A DNA stretch of 64,000 nt. Origin: a bacterium. GTDB taxonomy: Bacteria > Armatimonadota > Fimbriimonadia > Fimbriimonadales > Fimbriimonadaceae. A model generated the notes under the pieces. The model was not told the DNA's origin. It saw only the letters and a list, made by a program, of their open reading frames with translations, and searched no databases. Both the position numbers and the translations under genes were made by a program. Positions 17,356-25,098 of this stretch are shown in pieces. The stretch is taken from assembly GCA_027485645.1 (NCBI GenBank), contig JAIXQR010000007.1, positions 186,001 to 250,000 on the forward strand. Direction: 5' to 3'. The stretch's first letter is position 1, and every line of letters starts with the position of its first letter.

Positions 17356-18219
17356 ATGAATCGCACCGTCCGCATGACCCGCCGAATCACGTTCTCTAGC
17401 GGGCATCGCTATTGGCGCGCTGATCTCACGCCAGAAGAGAATCGCACGCTTTTCGGTCCGATCGCCTCTCCGTTCTCCCACGGGCACAACTACGTCCTCG
17501 ACGTGGAGGTTGTTGGGCCGGTTGGGGAAGTTGACGGAATGCTCGTCAATATCAAACGTGTTGATGACTTATTGAAGACAAAAGTCAAAGCGGTTTTTGA
17601 CCAACGAAGCATCAACGACGAAGTGCCTGAGTTTTCAGACCGAGCACCTTCGGTGGAGAACCTATTGCTCGATTTGAAACGCCGATTGTGCGATGCACAC
17701 GGAAACCTGGCGGTGAGCCGGACGCCGGGCGAAGACGAATCGGTTTCCGTCCGACTTTCCCATTTGCGACTCGAAGAGATGCCGACCCTGTACGGAGAAC
17801 TTGACCCCATGAACACTGAAGTCACCCTCACGCGGGTTTATGAATTTGCGGCGGCCCACCGGCTGAACAGCGCTCAACTGCCCGACACCGAGAATGTCGC
17901 GCTCTACGGAAAGTGCAACCACGTGAATGGCCACGGCCACAACTACGTGCTTGAGGTCACCGTTGCAGGCACACCTGACCCCGCTTCGGGCTTTATTTGT
18001 GATTTGGGCGAGTTGGATCAGGCGGTGGAGACCGAAATTCTCGATCGGTACGACCACCGAAACCTAGACCTTGATGTGCCCGAGCTGGCAGGGAAGGTCA
18101 CGACTTCGGAAAATGTGTCTCTAGCGATCTTCGACCGCCTAAAAACAAAAACACCCGCGCGGTTGGCGCGGGTGCGATTGTGGGAAACGGCTCGAAACTG
18201 TTTTGAAGTTTCGGCTTAG
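17356..18219 (+). CDS. Tandem 6-pyruvoyl-tetrahydropterin synthase/QueD-like protein with degenerate N-half
   Basis: Starting at ATG 17356 behind AAAGGGAG, the 287-residue protein holds two PTPS-fold domains. The second (about 155-285) looks complete: zinc ligands His168, His193 and His195, catalytic Cys187 in GKCNHVNGHGHNY, Asp233-His234 and Glu252/Glu277. The first (about 1-150) keeps the zinc histidines His17, His42 and His44, but the catalytic Cys is replaced by Ile36 and the catalytic His by Gln83. Relatives convert dihydroneopterin triphosphate to 6-pyruvoyl- or 6-carboxy-tetrahydropterin (biopterin, queuosine). It starts two bases after the nucleoside permease stop, so it belongs to that operon. 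Confidence 0.88.
   Translation: MNRTVRMTRRITFSSGHRYWRADLTPEENRTLFGPIASPFSHGHNYVLDVEVVGPVGEVDGMLVNIKRVDDLLKTKVKAVFDQRSINDEVPEFSDRAPSVENLLLDLKRRLCDAHGNLAVSRTPGEDESVSVRLSHLRLEEMPTLYGELDPMNTEVTLTRVYEFAAAHRLNSAQLPDTENVALYGKCNHVNGHGHNYVLEVTVAGTPDPASGFICDLGELDQAVETEILDRYDHRNLDLDVPELAGKVTTSENVSLAIFDRLKTKTPARLARVRLWETARNCFEVSA
18141..18174 (-). terminator. sucC terminator embedded in the convergent PTPS-like gene
   Basis: A perfect 9-bp GC-rich stem (18152-18160 with 18166-18174) closes a five-base loop. On the minus strand it runs into TTTTTGTTTTT. It lies about 40 bases past the sucC stop codon, within codons for the last 25 residues of the convergent PTPS-like protein. It is an intrinsic terminator for sucC that also has to encode protein on the other strand. 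Confidence 0.85.
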
Positions 18220-19367
18220 GCGTTAGCCAGTTCGACGATCAGCTTGGCGGCTTCTTGAACCGTCTGCGCCGGAATGATCTGCGTGCCTTCGAGGATCTTT
18301 CGGCCTTCTTCGACTGCCGTGCCTTCGATTCGGGCGACGACTGGGACCTTAACATCGATCTGCGCGAAGGCATCGAGAACGCCCTTTGCAACTTCGTCAA
18401 CGCGAGTGATTCCGCCGAAGATGTTCAGGAAGATGCCCTTGACGTTTGGATCCATCAGGATGACTTCCATGCAGCTCTTGACTCGGTCGGCCTGAGCGCC
18501 ACCGCCCACGTCCAGGAAGTTTGCGGCTTTTCCGCCAGCGGCAGAAATCTCGTCAATGCTCTGCATAACGAGTCCCGCACCGTTGCCCATGATTCCGATT
18601 TCCCCGCCGAGTCGAACGTAGGCAACGCCTCGCTTGCTGGCTTCGGCTTCAATCGGATCTTCGGCGCTATCGTGCGAAGTCGCTCGGTAGTCGGCGTGTC
18701 GGAACAAGCTGTTGTCGTCGATGCTCACCTTGGCGTCCGCGGCGAGAAGCTTGCCTTCTGGCGTAAGCGCGCAAGGGTTGATCTCGATCATCTCGGCGTC
18801 GCTTTCTTGGTAAGCCTTCACGAGCTTCTTGATCATCTGAGCCATCTGGCTACGCGCAGGCTTCGGGATGTTTGCCTGTGCGACGGCGTTTCGGATGTCG
18901 TAGTCGCTAACGCCCCACTTTGGATCGATCGGCATCTTAACGATGGCGTCTGGGTGCTTTTCGGCAACCTCTTCGATCTCCATGCCGCCTTCCTTCGAGA
19001 TCATGACGATGCTCTTCTGGATGTTTCGGTCGAGGAGAACGGCGACGTAATATTCTTCGGCGATGTCGATCAGCTCGGCAACGAGGACCTTTTCGACGAC
19101 CATTCCGGCCGGGTTCTGGATGCTGATCAAACGCTTGCCAATGAGTTCGGCCGTGAATGCGCCGGCTTCGTCAGACGAGCTAAACAGCTTGACTCCGCCT
19201 GCCTTACCGCGGCCACCCATAAGGACCTGGGCCTTGACGACGACCTTGCCGCCGAATTGCTCGGCGATCTCGCGAGCCTGGGTTGCATCCGAGGTGACTT
19301 CACCGCGGGGAACCGGGACGCCGTACTTGGTCAGCAGTTCTTTGGACTGGTACTCGTGGAGCTTCAT
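18216..19367 (-). CDS. sucC: Succinyl-CoA ligase (ADP-forming) beta subunit
   Basis: The 383-residue protein is full length. It opens with MKLHEYQSKELL and carries the ATP-grasp pieces VVKAQVLMGGRGKAGGVK, EIEINPCAL-type residues (MIEINPCALTPEG) and the C-terminal GIFLNIFGGITRVDEVAKGV. With the alpha subunit it makes succinate and ATP from succinyl-CoA in the TCA cycle. The alpha subunit gene sucD, normally immediately downstream, is absent here: the next gene downstream is convergent. The two stop codons interlock by four bases (TTAG). Confidence 0.95.
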   Translation of the reverse strand: MKLHEYQSKELLTKYGVPVPRGEVTSDATQAREIAEQFGGKVVVKAQVLMGGRGKAGGVKLFSSSDEAGAFTAELIGKRLISIQNPAGMVVEKVLVAELIDIAEEYYVAVLLDRNIQKSIVMISKEGGMEIEEVAEKHPDAIVKMPIDPKWGVSDYDIRNAVAQANIPKPARSQMAQMIKKLVKAYQESDAEMIEINPCALTPEGKLLAADAKVSIDDNSLFRHADYRATSHDSAEDPIEAEASKRGVAYVRLGGEIGIMGNGAGLVMQSIDEISAAGGKAANFLDVGGGAQADRVKSCMEVILMDPNVKGIFLNIFGGITRVDEVAKGVLDAFAQIDVKVPVVARIEGTAVEEGRKILEGTQIIPAQTVQEAAKLIVELANA

Positions 19368-19399
19368 ACGCGCTTACCAGAGTACCAGTTGGAATGGCC

Positions 19400-20260
19400 T
19401 TAGGCCTTGCCGCGAATGGGAACCGCGCACTTATAAACGGACTTCTGGGCGGTGATGAACAAGGTCTTCATGTCCTTTTCGCCAAAAGCGCAGTTGGTCG
19501 GATTCTCGGGCACTTTGATCATCCCAAGCTTTTCGCCGGCGGGCGAGAAGACGTGGACGCCACCGTTTGCCGTGCAGTAGACATTTCCTTCGGAATCCAC
19601 GCGCATGCCGTCCGGGTAATTCAGCTTTGCGAATTCCTTACCGTCGTAAAAATCGCCCTTTCGGTCGACGCTGAATTTCAAAATGTTTCGGTTCGCGGTG
19701 TCGCTAACGTAAGCGACCTTCATGTCGGGCGAGAACGCGATCCCGTTCGGCCGGTTCATCCCTTTCTCTTGCAGCGTGACTTTGCCGGAGCCGGTGATTC
19801 GATAGACCCCGGCGAAGCCGATTGCGCTGTCCTTTGGATTGATGCCGTAAGGAGGATCGGTGAAGTAAAGCGATTTCTGCGGGCCGTAAGCAACGTCGTT
19901 CGGGCTGTTCAACTGCTTGCCCTCAAATTTCGTAGCGAGATCTACCGACTTGCCCTTCTTGCTCCAAGAAACGACGGAGCGTCCTCCGTGCAAGCAAGAA
20001 ACCAGCTTTCCGTTTCGGCCAATCAGGTTGCCGTTGGCGTTTCCAGATGGCTCATGCAGCACCGTCGGCTCGCTACCGGGCTTCCATTCGTAAATCTTGT
20101 TCGCCGGAATGTCCGAGAAAACCAGCGTGCCGGCTGGGGTCCAGACGCAGCCTTCGGTGAACTGGTACCCAGTGGCAACTCGCTCTACGACAATGCTGTC
20201 AAAGTCGGGGGCGAGGGGCTTCGGCGCAACGATGAGCATCAGGGCTAACGCAACGGTCAT
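19400..20260 (-). CDS. SMP-30/gluconolactonase/LRE-family exported protein
   Basis: The 286-residue protein begins with a short hydrophobic signal-like stretch (MTVALALMLIVAP) and then a six-bladed propeller of the SMP-30 type: TEGCVWTPAGTLVFSDIP, NSPNDVAYGPQKSLYFTDP, RPNGIAFSPDMKVAYVSDT and YPDGMRVDSEGNVYCTANGG. Glu in TEG, Asn in SPND and the Asp of PDG are the usual divalent metal ligands. Family members hydrolyse lactones or phosphotriesters, and the substrate is unknown. It lies 32 bases upstream of sucC on the same strand, so cotranscription is possible. Confidence 0.85.
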   Translation of the reverse strand: MTVALALMLIVAPKPLAPDFDSIVVERVATGYQFTEGCVWTPAGTLVFSDIPANKIYEWKPGSEPTVLHEPSGNANGNLIGRNGKLVSCLHGGRSVVSWSKKGKSVDLATKFEGKQLNSPNDVAYGPQKSLYFTDPPYGINPKDSAIGFAGVYRITGSGKVTLQEKGMNRPNGIAFSPDMKVAYVSDTANRNILKFSVDRKGDFYDGKEFAKLNYPDGMRVDSEGNVYCTANGGVHVFSPAGEKLGMIKVPENPTNCAFGEKDMKTLFITAQKSVYKCAVPIRGKA

Positions 20261-20285
20261 GCCTTGACTATCTCACATTTCGGGT

Positions 20286-21167
20286 TCAGCGCGACACGCC
20301 AAACTGGCGAATCACGTAGTTTCTGCGCTCCTGCACCAGCAGGTACTCGTGGTGGTTGACGTTCGTAACGCCCCATGGGTCAAGGTACTGATGCCGTGCG
20401 CGGACTCGGGCCGTGTCGCCATAGAATTCGAGTCGCTCAATCTGGTAGCCCTGAGTCCGGACGTTGAGAACGCCGTCTAAGAACAAGCTCTCGAAGTTCT
20501 GCGGGTTCACGGTATACGCGTACTGACCGTTCAGCATGATATCCACCCCATCGCGGCGTGGCATCAGCTCTTCGATGAGATCGCGGTCTCCCGTGCGGAA
20601 GATAGCGATGATGTCATCGACTGCGAGGTCTAAGCGTCGCTGGTCGCCGTAGCTGTATGGGCTGCCCGACCACTGCGTAAAGAGAGGGGTGCCAACTTGC
20701 ACGTACCGGGCGTTCACGTATGGAGGTAGGGAGGGATAGAGGTACCAAGGCGATGGCTGGATGGAATACGTCACCGTCGGGCTGAACTCATAGAACGAGA
20801 AGAAGAACCAGCTGTCGTTCCAGTTGGTGTTGTAGTGGTAGTAGCCGTAACGAGCGCCGTTGCCAAACAACTGCCCACGGCCAAATAGGTTTCCGCCCGA
20901 TCCGGGACCGAAGTTTGGTCCGAGATTTTGGCAAGTTGGATAGGTGCTGAAGCTGGTGCGGGTCAGCGGACCAAATTGGAATTGATTGAAGGTGGTGCCA
21001 CTTCGGAAGCGAGCCTTTCCTGCCCAGTTCCGTTGGTAGTTCATCTCGGTGAGGTTGACCGGAGTTTGCGTGTGGAAACTTGGCGGAAGGGGAACGCCCG
21101 GAAAAGCCTGACCATGCGCACTCGTGGCCGCGATGAGCGGCAGAGCAACCAAGATTCCTTTCTTCAT
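20286..21167 (-). CDS. Secreted protein, NTF2-like C-terminal half suspected
   Basis: The 293-residue protein has a signal peptide (MKKGILVALPLIAATSAHGQ). The middle is rich in Tyr, Phe, Asn and Gly (YYHYNTNWNDSWFFFSF), as in low-complexity surface proteins. The last 120 residues (LAVDDIIAIFRTGDRDLIEELM ... EYLLVQERRNYVIRQFGV) have the helix-then-sheet pattern of an NTF2-like fold. No family is recognised with confidence. It is divergent from the isocitrate dehydrogenase gene. Confidence 0.65.
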   Translation of the reverse strand: MKKGILVALPLIAATSAHGQAFPGVPLPPSFHTQTPVNLTEMNYQRNWAGKARFRSGTTFNQFQFGPLTRTSFSTYPTCQNLGPNFGPGSGGNLFGRGQLFGNGARYGYYHYNTNWNDSWFFFSFYEFSPTVTYSIQPSPWYLYPSLPPYVNARYVQVGTPLFTQWSGSPYSYGDQRRLDLAVDDIIAIFRTGDRDLIEELMPRRDGVDIMLNGQYAYTVNPQNFESLFLDGVLNVRTQGYQIERLEFYGDTARVRARHQYLDPWGVTNVNHHEYLLVQERRNYVIRQFGVSR

Positions 21168-21238
21168 CTTCTCTTCAAACGTTCATTTTTCCTTCACGTT
21201 TCCCTTAATGGGACCTTGAATTGTTCACAATCTGAGAT

Positions 21239-22252
21239 ATGGCAAATAGACGCATCGGCATGATTTCCGGAGATGGCATCGGACCGGAGATTTCCGCCGA
21301 AGTGCGGCGCATTTTGGCCGCCGCCGGGTTTGAGCCGGAATGGGTGGAACTTGAAGCCGGACAACCTGCTCTGGACCGAGGTCTTCCGGCCATGCCAGAA
21401 GAAACCATCCAGGCAATCCGCGAACTTGGGATTGCTCTAAAAGGTCCAACGGCGACCCCGGTTGGTAAGGGACACGTCAGCGCAAACGTCGCGCTCCGCA
21501 AAGCCCTCGATCTGTTTGCAAACGTTCGACCTTCGATTACGATTCCAAACCTGAAAGGCCACTTTGAAGATACGAAGATTGACTTGATCATCGTTCGAGA
21601 AAACACCGAAGACCTGTACGCAGGCATCGAGTTCCAGCCTCACCGAGACATCGCCCAAGCCGTCAAGGTCATCACCCGACCCGGTTGCAAACGAATCTTC
21701 CGCTACGCATTCGAAATGGTGAAGGCGCAGGGCCGAAAGCGGATCACCGCCGTCCACAAGGCGAACATCATGAAGCTCACCGACGGGATGTTCCTTGAGG
21801 AGTTCTACTTGATGGCGAACGAGTACCCCGACATCATTGCCGACGACATCATTGTCGACAACTGCTGCATGCAGCTCGTGACGCGGCCGGAACAGTTCGA
21901 CGTCTTGGTCACGGAGAACCTTTACGGGGATATCGTCAGCGATCTTTGCGCCGGTCTGGTCGGCGGACTGGGTCTCGCCCCCGGAGCCAATATTGGCGAG
22001 CACTATGCGGTCTTCGAAGCCGTTCATGGTTCGGCGCCTGACATCGCCGGAAAGGGAATCGCAAATCCAACTGCCCTCCTCCTCAGCGCGGTTCTGCTGC
22101 TCCGACACATAGGAGAGCATGAGAAGGCGACGAACATTTCCAACGCCGTTCTAAAGGTCCTCGGAGATGGCAAAGTGATGACCGGGGACCTTGGCGGCAC
22201 GGCCACGACTCGGGAATACGGCGACGCCGTGATCGCGGCGCTGGCATCATGA
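21239..22252 (+). CDS. Isocitrate dehydrogenase, NAD-dependent type (IDH/IPMDH superfamily)
   Basis: The 337-residue enzyme belongs to the beta-decarboxylating dehydrogenases. Residues 81-87 (SANVALR) carry the Ser and Asn that contact isocitrate, whereas isopropylmalate dehydrogenases have a Glu/Leu loop there. NVRP (95-98), VRENTEDLYAGIEF and the C-terminal GLGLAPGANIGEHYAVFEAVHGSAPDIAGKG block also fit the short NAD-linked IDH group, with homoisocitrate dehydrogenase as the main alternative. It would supply 2-oxoglutarate in the TCA cycle, and sucC lies 2 kb away. Its TGA overlaps the next ATG by four bases. Confidence 0.88.
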   Translation: MANRRIGMISGDGIGPEISAEVRRILAAAGFEPEWVELEAGQPALDRGLPAMPEETIQAIRELGIALKGPTATPVGKGHVSANVALRKALDLFANVRPSITIPNLKGHFEDTKIDLIIVRENTEDLYAGIEFQPHRDIAQAVKVITRPGCKRIFRYAFEMVKAQGRKRITAVHKANIMKLTDGMFLEEFYLMANEYPDIIADDIIVDNCCMQLVTRPEQFDVLVTENLYGDIVSDLCAGLVGGLGLAPGANIGEHYAVFEAVHGSAPDIAGKGIANPTALLLSAVLLLRHIGEHEKATNISNAVLKVLGDGKVMTGDLGGTATTREYGDAVIAALAS

Positions 22253-22725
22253 CATTCGATAGCTTCACCCTTCGAATCCTTATTGCCCGAACCCGCGAGG
22301 ATGTCTTCCGGGCTTGGACGGTGCCCGACGAGATCGGCAAGTGGTTCCTAGATGCCTTTCACACGAAAGATGGGGAAGTACAGCCTCAGGACGTCGTCAC
22401 CGAAGTTGGCTGGAACTACGAGTGGACTTGGCTTGAAGGAACGCGCGAGGAAGGCCAGTTCACCAACGTTGTGTCGGGTGAAGAACTTGCCTTTACGTTT
22501 GGCCCGGATTGCACCGTGCGTGTGCGCTTTTCCGAAGAACTCACTCGGACCTGCGTTGAGGTCGTGCAAACGCAAAGCCACGAAGACGAATCGAAGCGGG
22601 CCGAGTGGGCCTTTGGCTGTGTCCAAGGCTGGACCTTCTATCTGACCAATCTCAAGTCAGTTTTGGAAAACGGAACTGACCTTCGCGAAACGCAATTCTT
22701 GGTTCCTAAGATTGTTAACATCTAG
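22249..22725 (+). CDS. SRPBCC (AHSA1/START-like) domain protein
   Basis: The 158-residue protein has the AHSA1 pattern: LRILIARTREDVFRAWTVPDEIGKWF at the N-terminus, LEGTREEGQFTNV in the middle, and a final helix GCVQGWTFYLTNLKSVLE. This fold makes a deep hydrophobic pocket for lipids, polyketides or client proteins, and the ligand is not evident. It overlaps the isocitrate dehydrogenase gene by four bases and is therefore translationally coupled to it, but no metabolic link is obvious. Confidence 0.85.
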   Translation: MTFDSFTLRILIARTREDVFRAWTVPDEIGKWFLDAFHTKDGEVQPQDVVTEVGWNYEWTWLEGTREEGQFTNVVSGEELAFTFGPDCTVRVRFSEELTRTCVEVVQTQSHEDESKRAEWAFGCVQGWTFYLTNLKSVLENGTDLRETQFLVPKIVNI

Positions 22726-22756
22726 TTAGCGTAGAATGTGATTGGACAAGATTTAC

Positions 22757-22847
22757 CTGCAAGGGGAGCCTCAAGGCTGAGAGTTCTGGAAGATTTCCAG
22801 ATGACCCTAGGAACCTGATCCGGTTAGTACCGGCGGAGGGATTGCGG
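22757..22847 (+). promoter_or_regulatory. TPP (thi-box) riboswitch
   Basis: All conserved parts of the thiamine pyrophosphate aptamer are present in order. P1 is CTGCAA/TTGCGG (22757-22762 with 22842-22847). Then come GGGGAGCC-TCAA-GGCTGAGA, an optional P3a hairpin (TCTGGA...TCCAGA), GACCC, ACCTGATC, the P4/P5 arm CCGGTTAGTACCGG, and the closing CGGAGGGA. A -10-like TAGAAT is at 22732-22737. The GGAGGG on the 3' side could act as a ribosome-binding site that is sequestered when TPP binds. No terminator follows, so control of translation is inferred. What follows is a 27-codon ORF and a prepilin gene, not a recognisable thiamine gene. Confidence 0.93.
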
Positions 22848-22853
22848 TGAACG

Positions 22854-22937
22854 ATGGAACGATGGACGGCTTTTGCCGCCGGAGCGCCAATCGCTTTCGC
22901 AGTCAGCGGAGGTGATTCGCGTCCGGAAAAACCATGA
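22854..22937 (+). CDS. 27-codon ORF under the TPP riboswitch, possible thiD-like remnant or leader
   Basis: The ORF begins at ATG 22854, 13 bases after GGAGGG in the riboswitch. It ends in a TGA that overlaps the ATG of the prepilin gene (ATGA, 22934-22937), so the two could be translationally coupled. Its middle ([11 protein letters not shown]) resembles the start of HMP-P kinase ThiD, where proteins open with ALTIAGSDS, but the glycine-rich continuation of ThiD is missing. It may be a leader peptide, the stump of a lost thiamine gene, or a chance ORF. Confidence 0.35.
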   Translation: MERWTAFAAGAPIAFAVSGGDSRPEKP

Positions 22938-23701
22938 AAGCTGCGTTCACGCTCATTGAACTCCTCGTCGTCATTGCCATCATCGCGATTCTCGCGGCGA
23001 TTCTGTTTCCCGTCTTCGCGCAAGCAAAGGAAGCCGCCAAAAAGACCGCGGACCTAAGTAACGCCAAGCAGATCGGCATCGCCAACAAGCTGTATCTCAG
23101 CGACAACGACGATACGATGCCGATTTTCTACGCGTACAACTCCGAGCCACCGAGCGGACAGGTCGGACACAAGGGAACCGAGCTGCTGCTTTTGCCCTAC
23201 ACCAAGAACCAGGAGATCTTCCGAAGCCCGCTCGATGCCGGTGGGCCGTACTTGGCATCCGACCCAGGCTTGCTCGCGGCGGGTGGCTCGTACCCAACGT
23301 ATCACGCGGCCTACGGCTCGTCGTACCGGTTTGGCAAGTGTGTCCACACCGTGGTTGCTGGCGAGTCCTCTGGAAACAACTTCACCTACGACTATAACCA
23401 GGTTGTGAACGAGACTTCCGTTGAGTTTCCCGCCGAAACGCGGTTCATCCGGCTTGAAATGATGCCTTTCTTCGAGGCCAAGAACGACCCAGACTGCACG
23501 CGGTACGGCTACGACTGCGGGTACTTCCGAAAGTGGAGCTCAACTGGCGGAAGCGTGATTTATATGGACAGCCATGCGAAGGCGGCAAACTCGCCAGGGC
23601 AGTTCGACGAAATCCGCGTGAACGTCGCAGGCAAGCGTTCTGGAGAAGCTACGGGTTCCAGCGCTGCTTACGACAACACTTGGTACTGGCGCTGCGACTG
23701 A
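22934..23701 (+). CDS. Prepilin-type N-terminal cleavage/methylation protein downstream of TPP riboswitch
   Basis: The 255-residue protein starts [19 protein letters not shown], so the prepilin peptidase site falls after Ala4 (Ala in place of the usual Gly), with Glu at mature +5. After the membrane helix it has the same [14 protein letters not shown] block as the prepilin at 6789-7676. The body is Tyr-, Gly- and Ser-rich with several Cys ([12 protein letters not shown]) and ends in an H/D-containing motif (VIYMDSHAK) equivalent to the ADGH motif. A near-perfect Shine-Dalgarno sequence (GGAGGTGAT, 22908-22916) is present but 17-19 bases from the ATG, which is unusually far. The TPP riboswitch lies upstream on the same transcript. 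Confidence 0.85.
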   Translation: MKAAFTLIELLVVIAIIAILAAILFPVFAQAKEAAKKTADLSNAKQIGIANKLYLSDNDDTMPIFYAYNSEPPSGQVGHKGTELLLLPYTKNQEIFRSPLDAGGPYLASDPGLLAAGGSYPTYHAAYGSSYRFGKCVHTVVAGESSGNNFTYDYNQVVNETSVEFPAETRFIRLEMMPFFEAKNDPDCTRYGYDCGYFRKWSSTGGSVIYMDSHAKAANSPGQFDEIRVNVAGKRSGEATGSSAAYDNTWYWRCD

Positions 23702-23706
23702 CCTGA

Positions 23707-24489
23707 CTATTCCACGACCGCGCCGAACTTGCGAACTCGAGCTTGGTAGGTCTTCACTGCTTCGATCAAATGGTCCGGCTTAAAGTCGGGCCATGACACA
23801 TCGCTCACCACCAGCTCGGTGTAGGCGGACTGCCAGATCAGGAAGTTGCTCCAGCGCATTTCTCCGGCCGTTCGCACCATGAGGTCCGGATCTGGCTGGT
23901 GCGGGTTGTAAAGGTGATCGGAAATCATCTCTTCGGTGATCTCCTCCGCTGGCGTGCCGCTTTGAACGATCGCCTTAACCGCGTCAGTGATTTCGGCTCG
24001 TCCGCCGTAGTTCACGGCCAAGGTGAAGGTGATGCCGGTGTTCTTTGACGTTGTTTCCATTCCCTCGCGAAGTGCGCGCTGAAGGGTCTCTGGGACTTCA
24101 TGAACTCTGCCCGTGATGTTCACCCGAACGTTGTTCTGGTGCATGAGTCGAAGTTCATCGCGCGCTGCTTGCTCAATGAGCTTCATCAACCCCATCACTT
24201 CGTCCTGCGGGCGACGCCAGTTCTCAACGGAAAACGCGTAAACGGTGAGGTAGCGAACTCCAAGTTCGCTCGCCGCGAGCAAGATGCCTCGTAAGGCGCG
24301 ATAGCCTTCGCGGTGCCCAAGAAGGCGAGCAAAGCCGCGTGCTTTAGCCCAGCGTCCGTTGCCATCCATGATGATGGCAATGTGCTGCGGCAGATTTTCG
24401 AGGTCCACTCCTAAGGACTTTGCCCTTTCCCGCAAAGCGATTGCGGAGCTCGTCATCGAGAGGTAAGGGGCCGGGGCAGGAGTGGACAT
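23707..24489 (-). CDS. uppS: Isoprenyl transferase (undecaprenyl diphosphate synthase)
   Basis: The 260-residue cis-prenyltransferase adds isopentenyl diphosphate units to make the C55 lipid carrier for peptidoglycan and LPS. HIAIIMDGNGRWAKARG (residues 36-52, catalytic Asp42) and the C-terminal DLMVRTAGEMRWSNFLIWQSAYTE block are diagnostic; the family usually has RTSGE where this has RTAGE. About 30 extra residues precede the core, and the Met at residue 12 is an alternative start. It is the last gene of the pyrH-frr-uppS group, but no cdsA follows. Confidence 0.95.
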   Translation of the reverse strand: MSTPAPAPYLSMTSSAIALRERAKSLGVDLENLPQHIAIIMDGNGRWAKARGFARLLGHREGYRALRGILLAASELGVRYLTVYAFSVENWRRPQDEVMGLMKLIEQAARDELRLMHQNNVRVNITGRVHEVPETLQRALREGMETTSKNTGITFTLAVNYGGRAEITDAVKAIVQSGTPAEEITEEMISDHLYNPHQPDPDLMVRTAGEMRWSNFLIWQSAYTELVVSDVSWPDFKPDHLIEAVKTYQARVRKFGAVVE

Positions 24490-24531
24490 CGGTGAATTTG
24501 ACTAACGCGATTGGGGAGAGAAAGGTTCGAA

Positions 24532-25098
24532 TCAGACCTGCATCAGCTCGGCTTCTTTGCGCTTGCCGAGGTCATCTGCTTGTGCGATGTAGCTGTCGGT
24601 CAGTTTCTGGACCTTGGTTTCGTTGGATTTCACTTCGTCTTCGGTGATCTCCTTCTTCTTTTCCAATGCCTTCAGGCCATCGATGGCTTCACGTCGGTTG
24701 TTTCGGATGGAAACTCGGGTGGTCTCAACTCGCGCATGCACGGTCTTCGCCATCTCCTTTCGTCGATCTTCCGTCATCTGAGGGAAGTTCAAACGAATCG
24801 AACCACCGTCGTTTACCGGCGAGATTCCGAGGTCGCTCTTCAGAATCGCACGCTCGATGGCGGGGATCAAGCTCTTCTCGTACGGCGTGATCAGAAGTTG
24901 TCGTGGCTCAGGAACCGAAACGTTGGCAACCTGAGAAACCGGAGTTTCGGTTCCGTAGTACTCGACGCTGACGCGCTCAAGGACGGCAGGCGTTGCGCGG
25001 CCAGTCCGGTACGACGCGAAATCGTGAACCATGGCGTCCAAAGCGCCTTTCATTTTCTGTTCAGTGTCTTTGAAAATTTGTTCGAGACTCATGTTCAT
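24532..25098 (-). CDS. frr: Ribosome recycling factor
   Basis: The 188-residue protein splits post-termination ribosomes together with EF-G. It shows the long helical hairpin with RTGRATPAVLERVSVEYYGTETPVSQVANVSVPEPR, INFPQMTEDRRKEMAK-like residues (RLNFPQMTEDRRKEMAK), and the C-terminal coiled coil ending KRKEAELMQV. The length is normal (about 185). Its ATG overlaps the pyrH stop by four bases, so translation is coupled. Confidence 0.97.
   Translation of the reverse strand: MNMSLEQIFKDTEQKMKGALDAMVHDFASYRTGRATPAVLERVSVEYYGTETPVSQVANVSVPEPRQLLITPYEKSLIPAIERAILKSDLGISPVNDGGSIRLNFPQMTEDRRKEMAKTVHARVETTRVSIRNNRREAIDGLKALEKKKEITEDEVKSNETKVQKLTDSYIAQADDLGKRKEAELMQV

Noticed and set aside
24515..24545. 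GGTTCGAATC resembling a tRNA T-loop
   Set aside because: The sequence around it does not form acceptor, D or anticodon arms, and it lies at the edge of frr.
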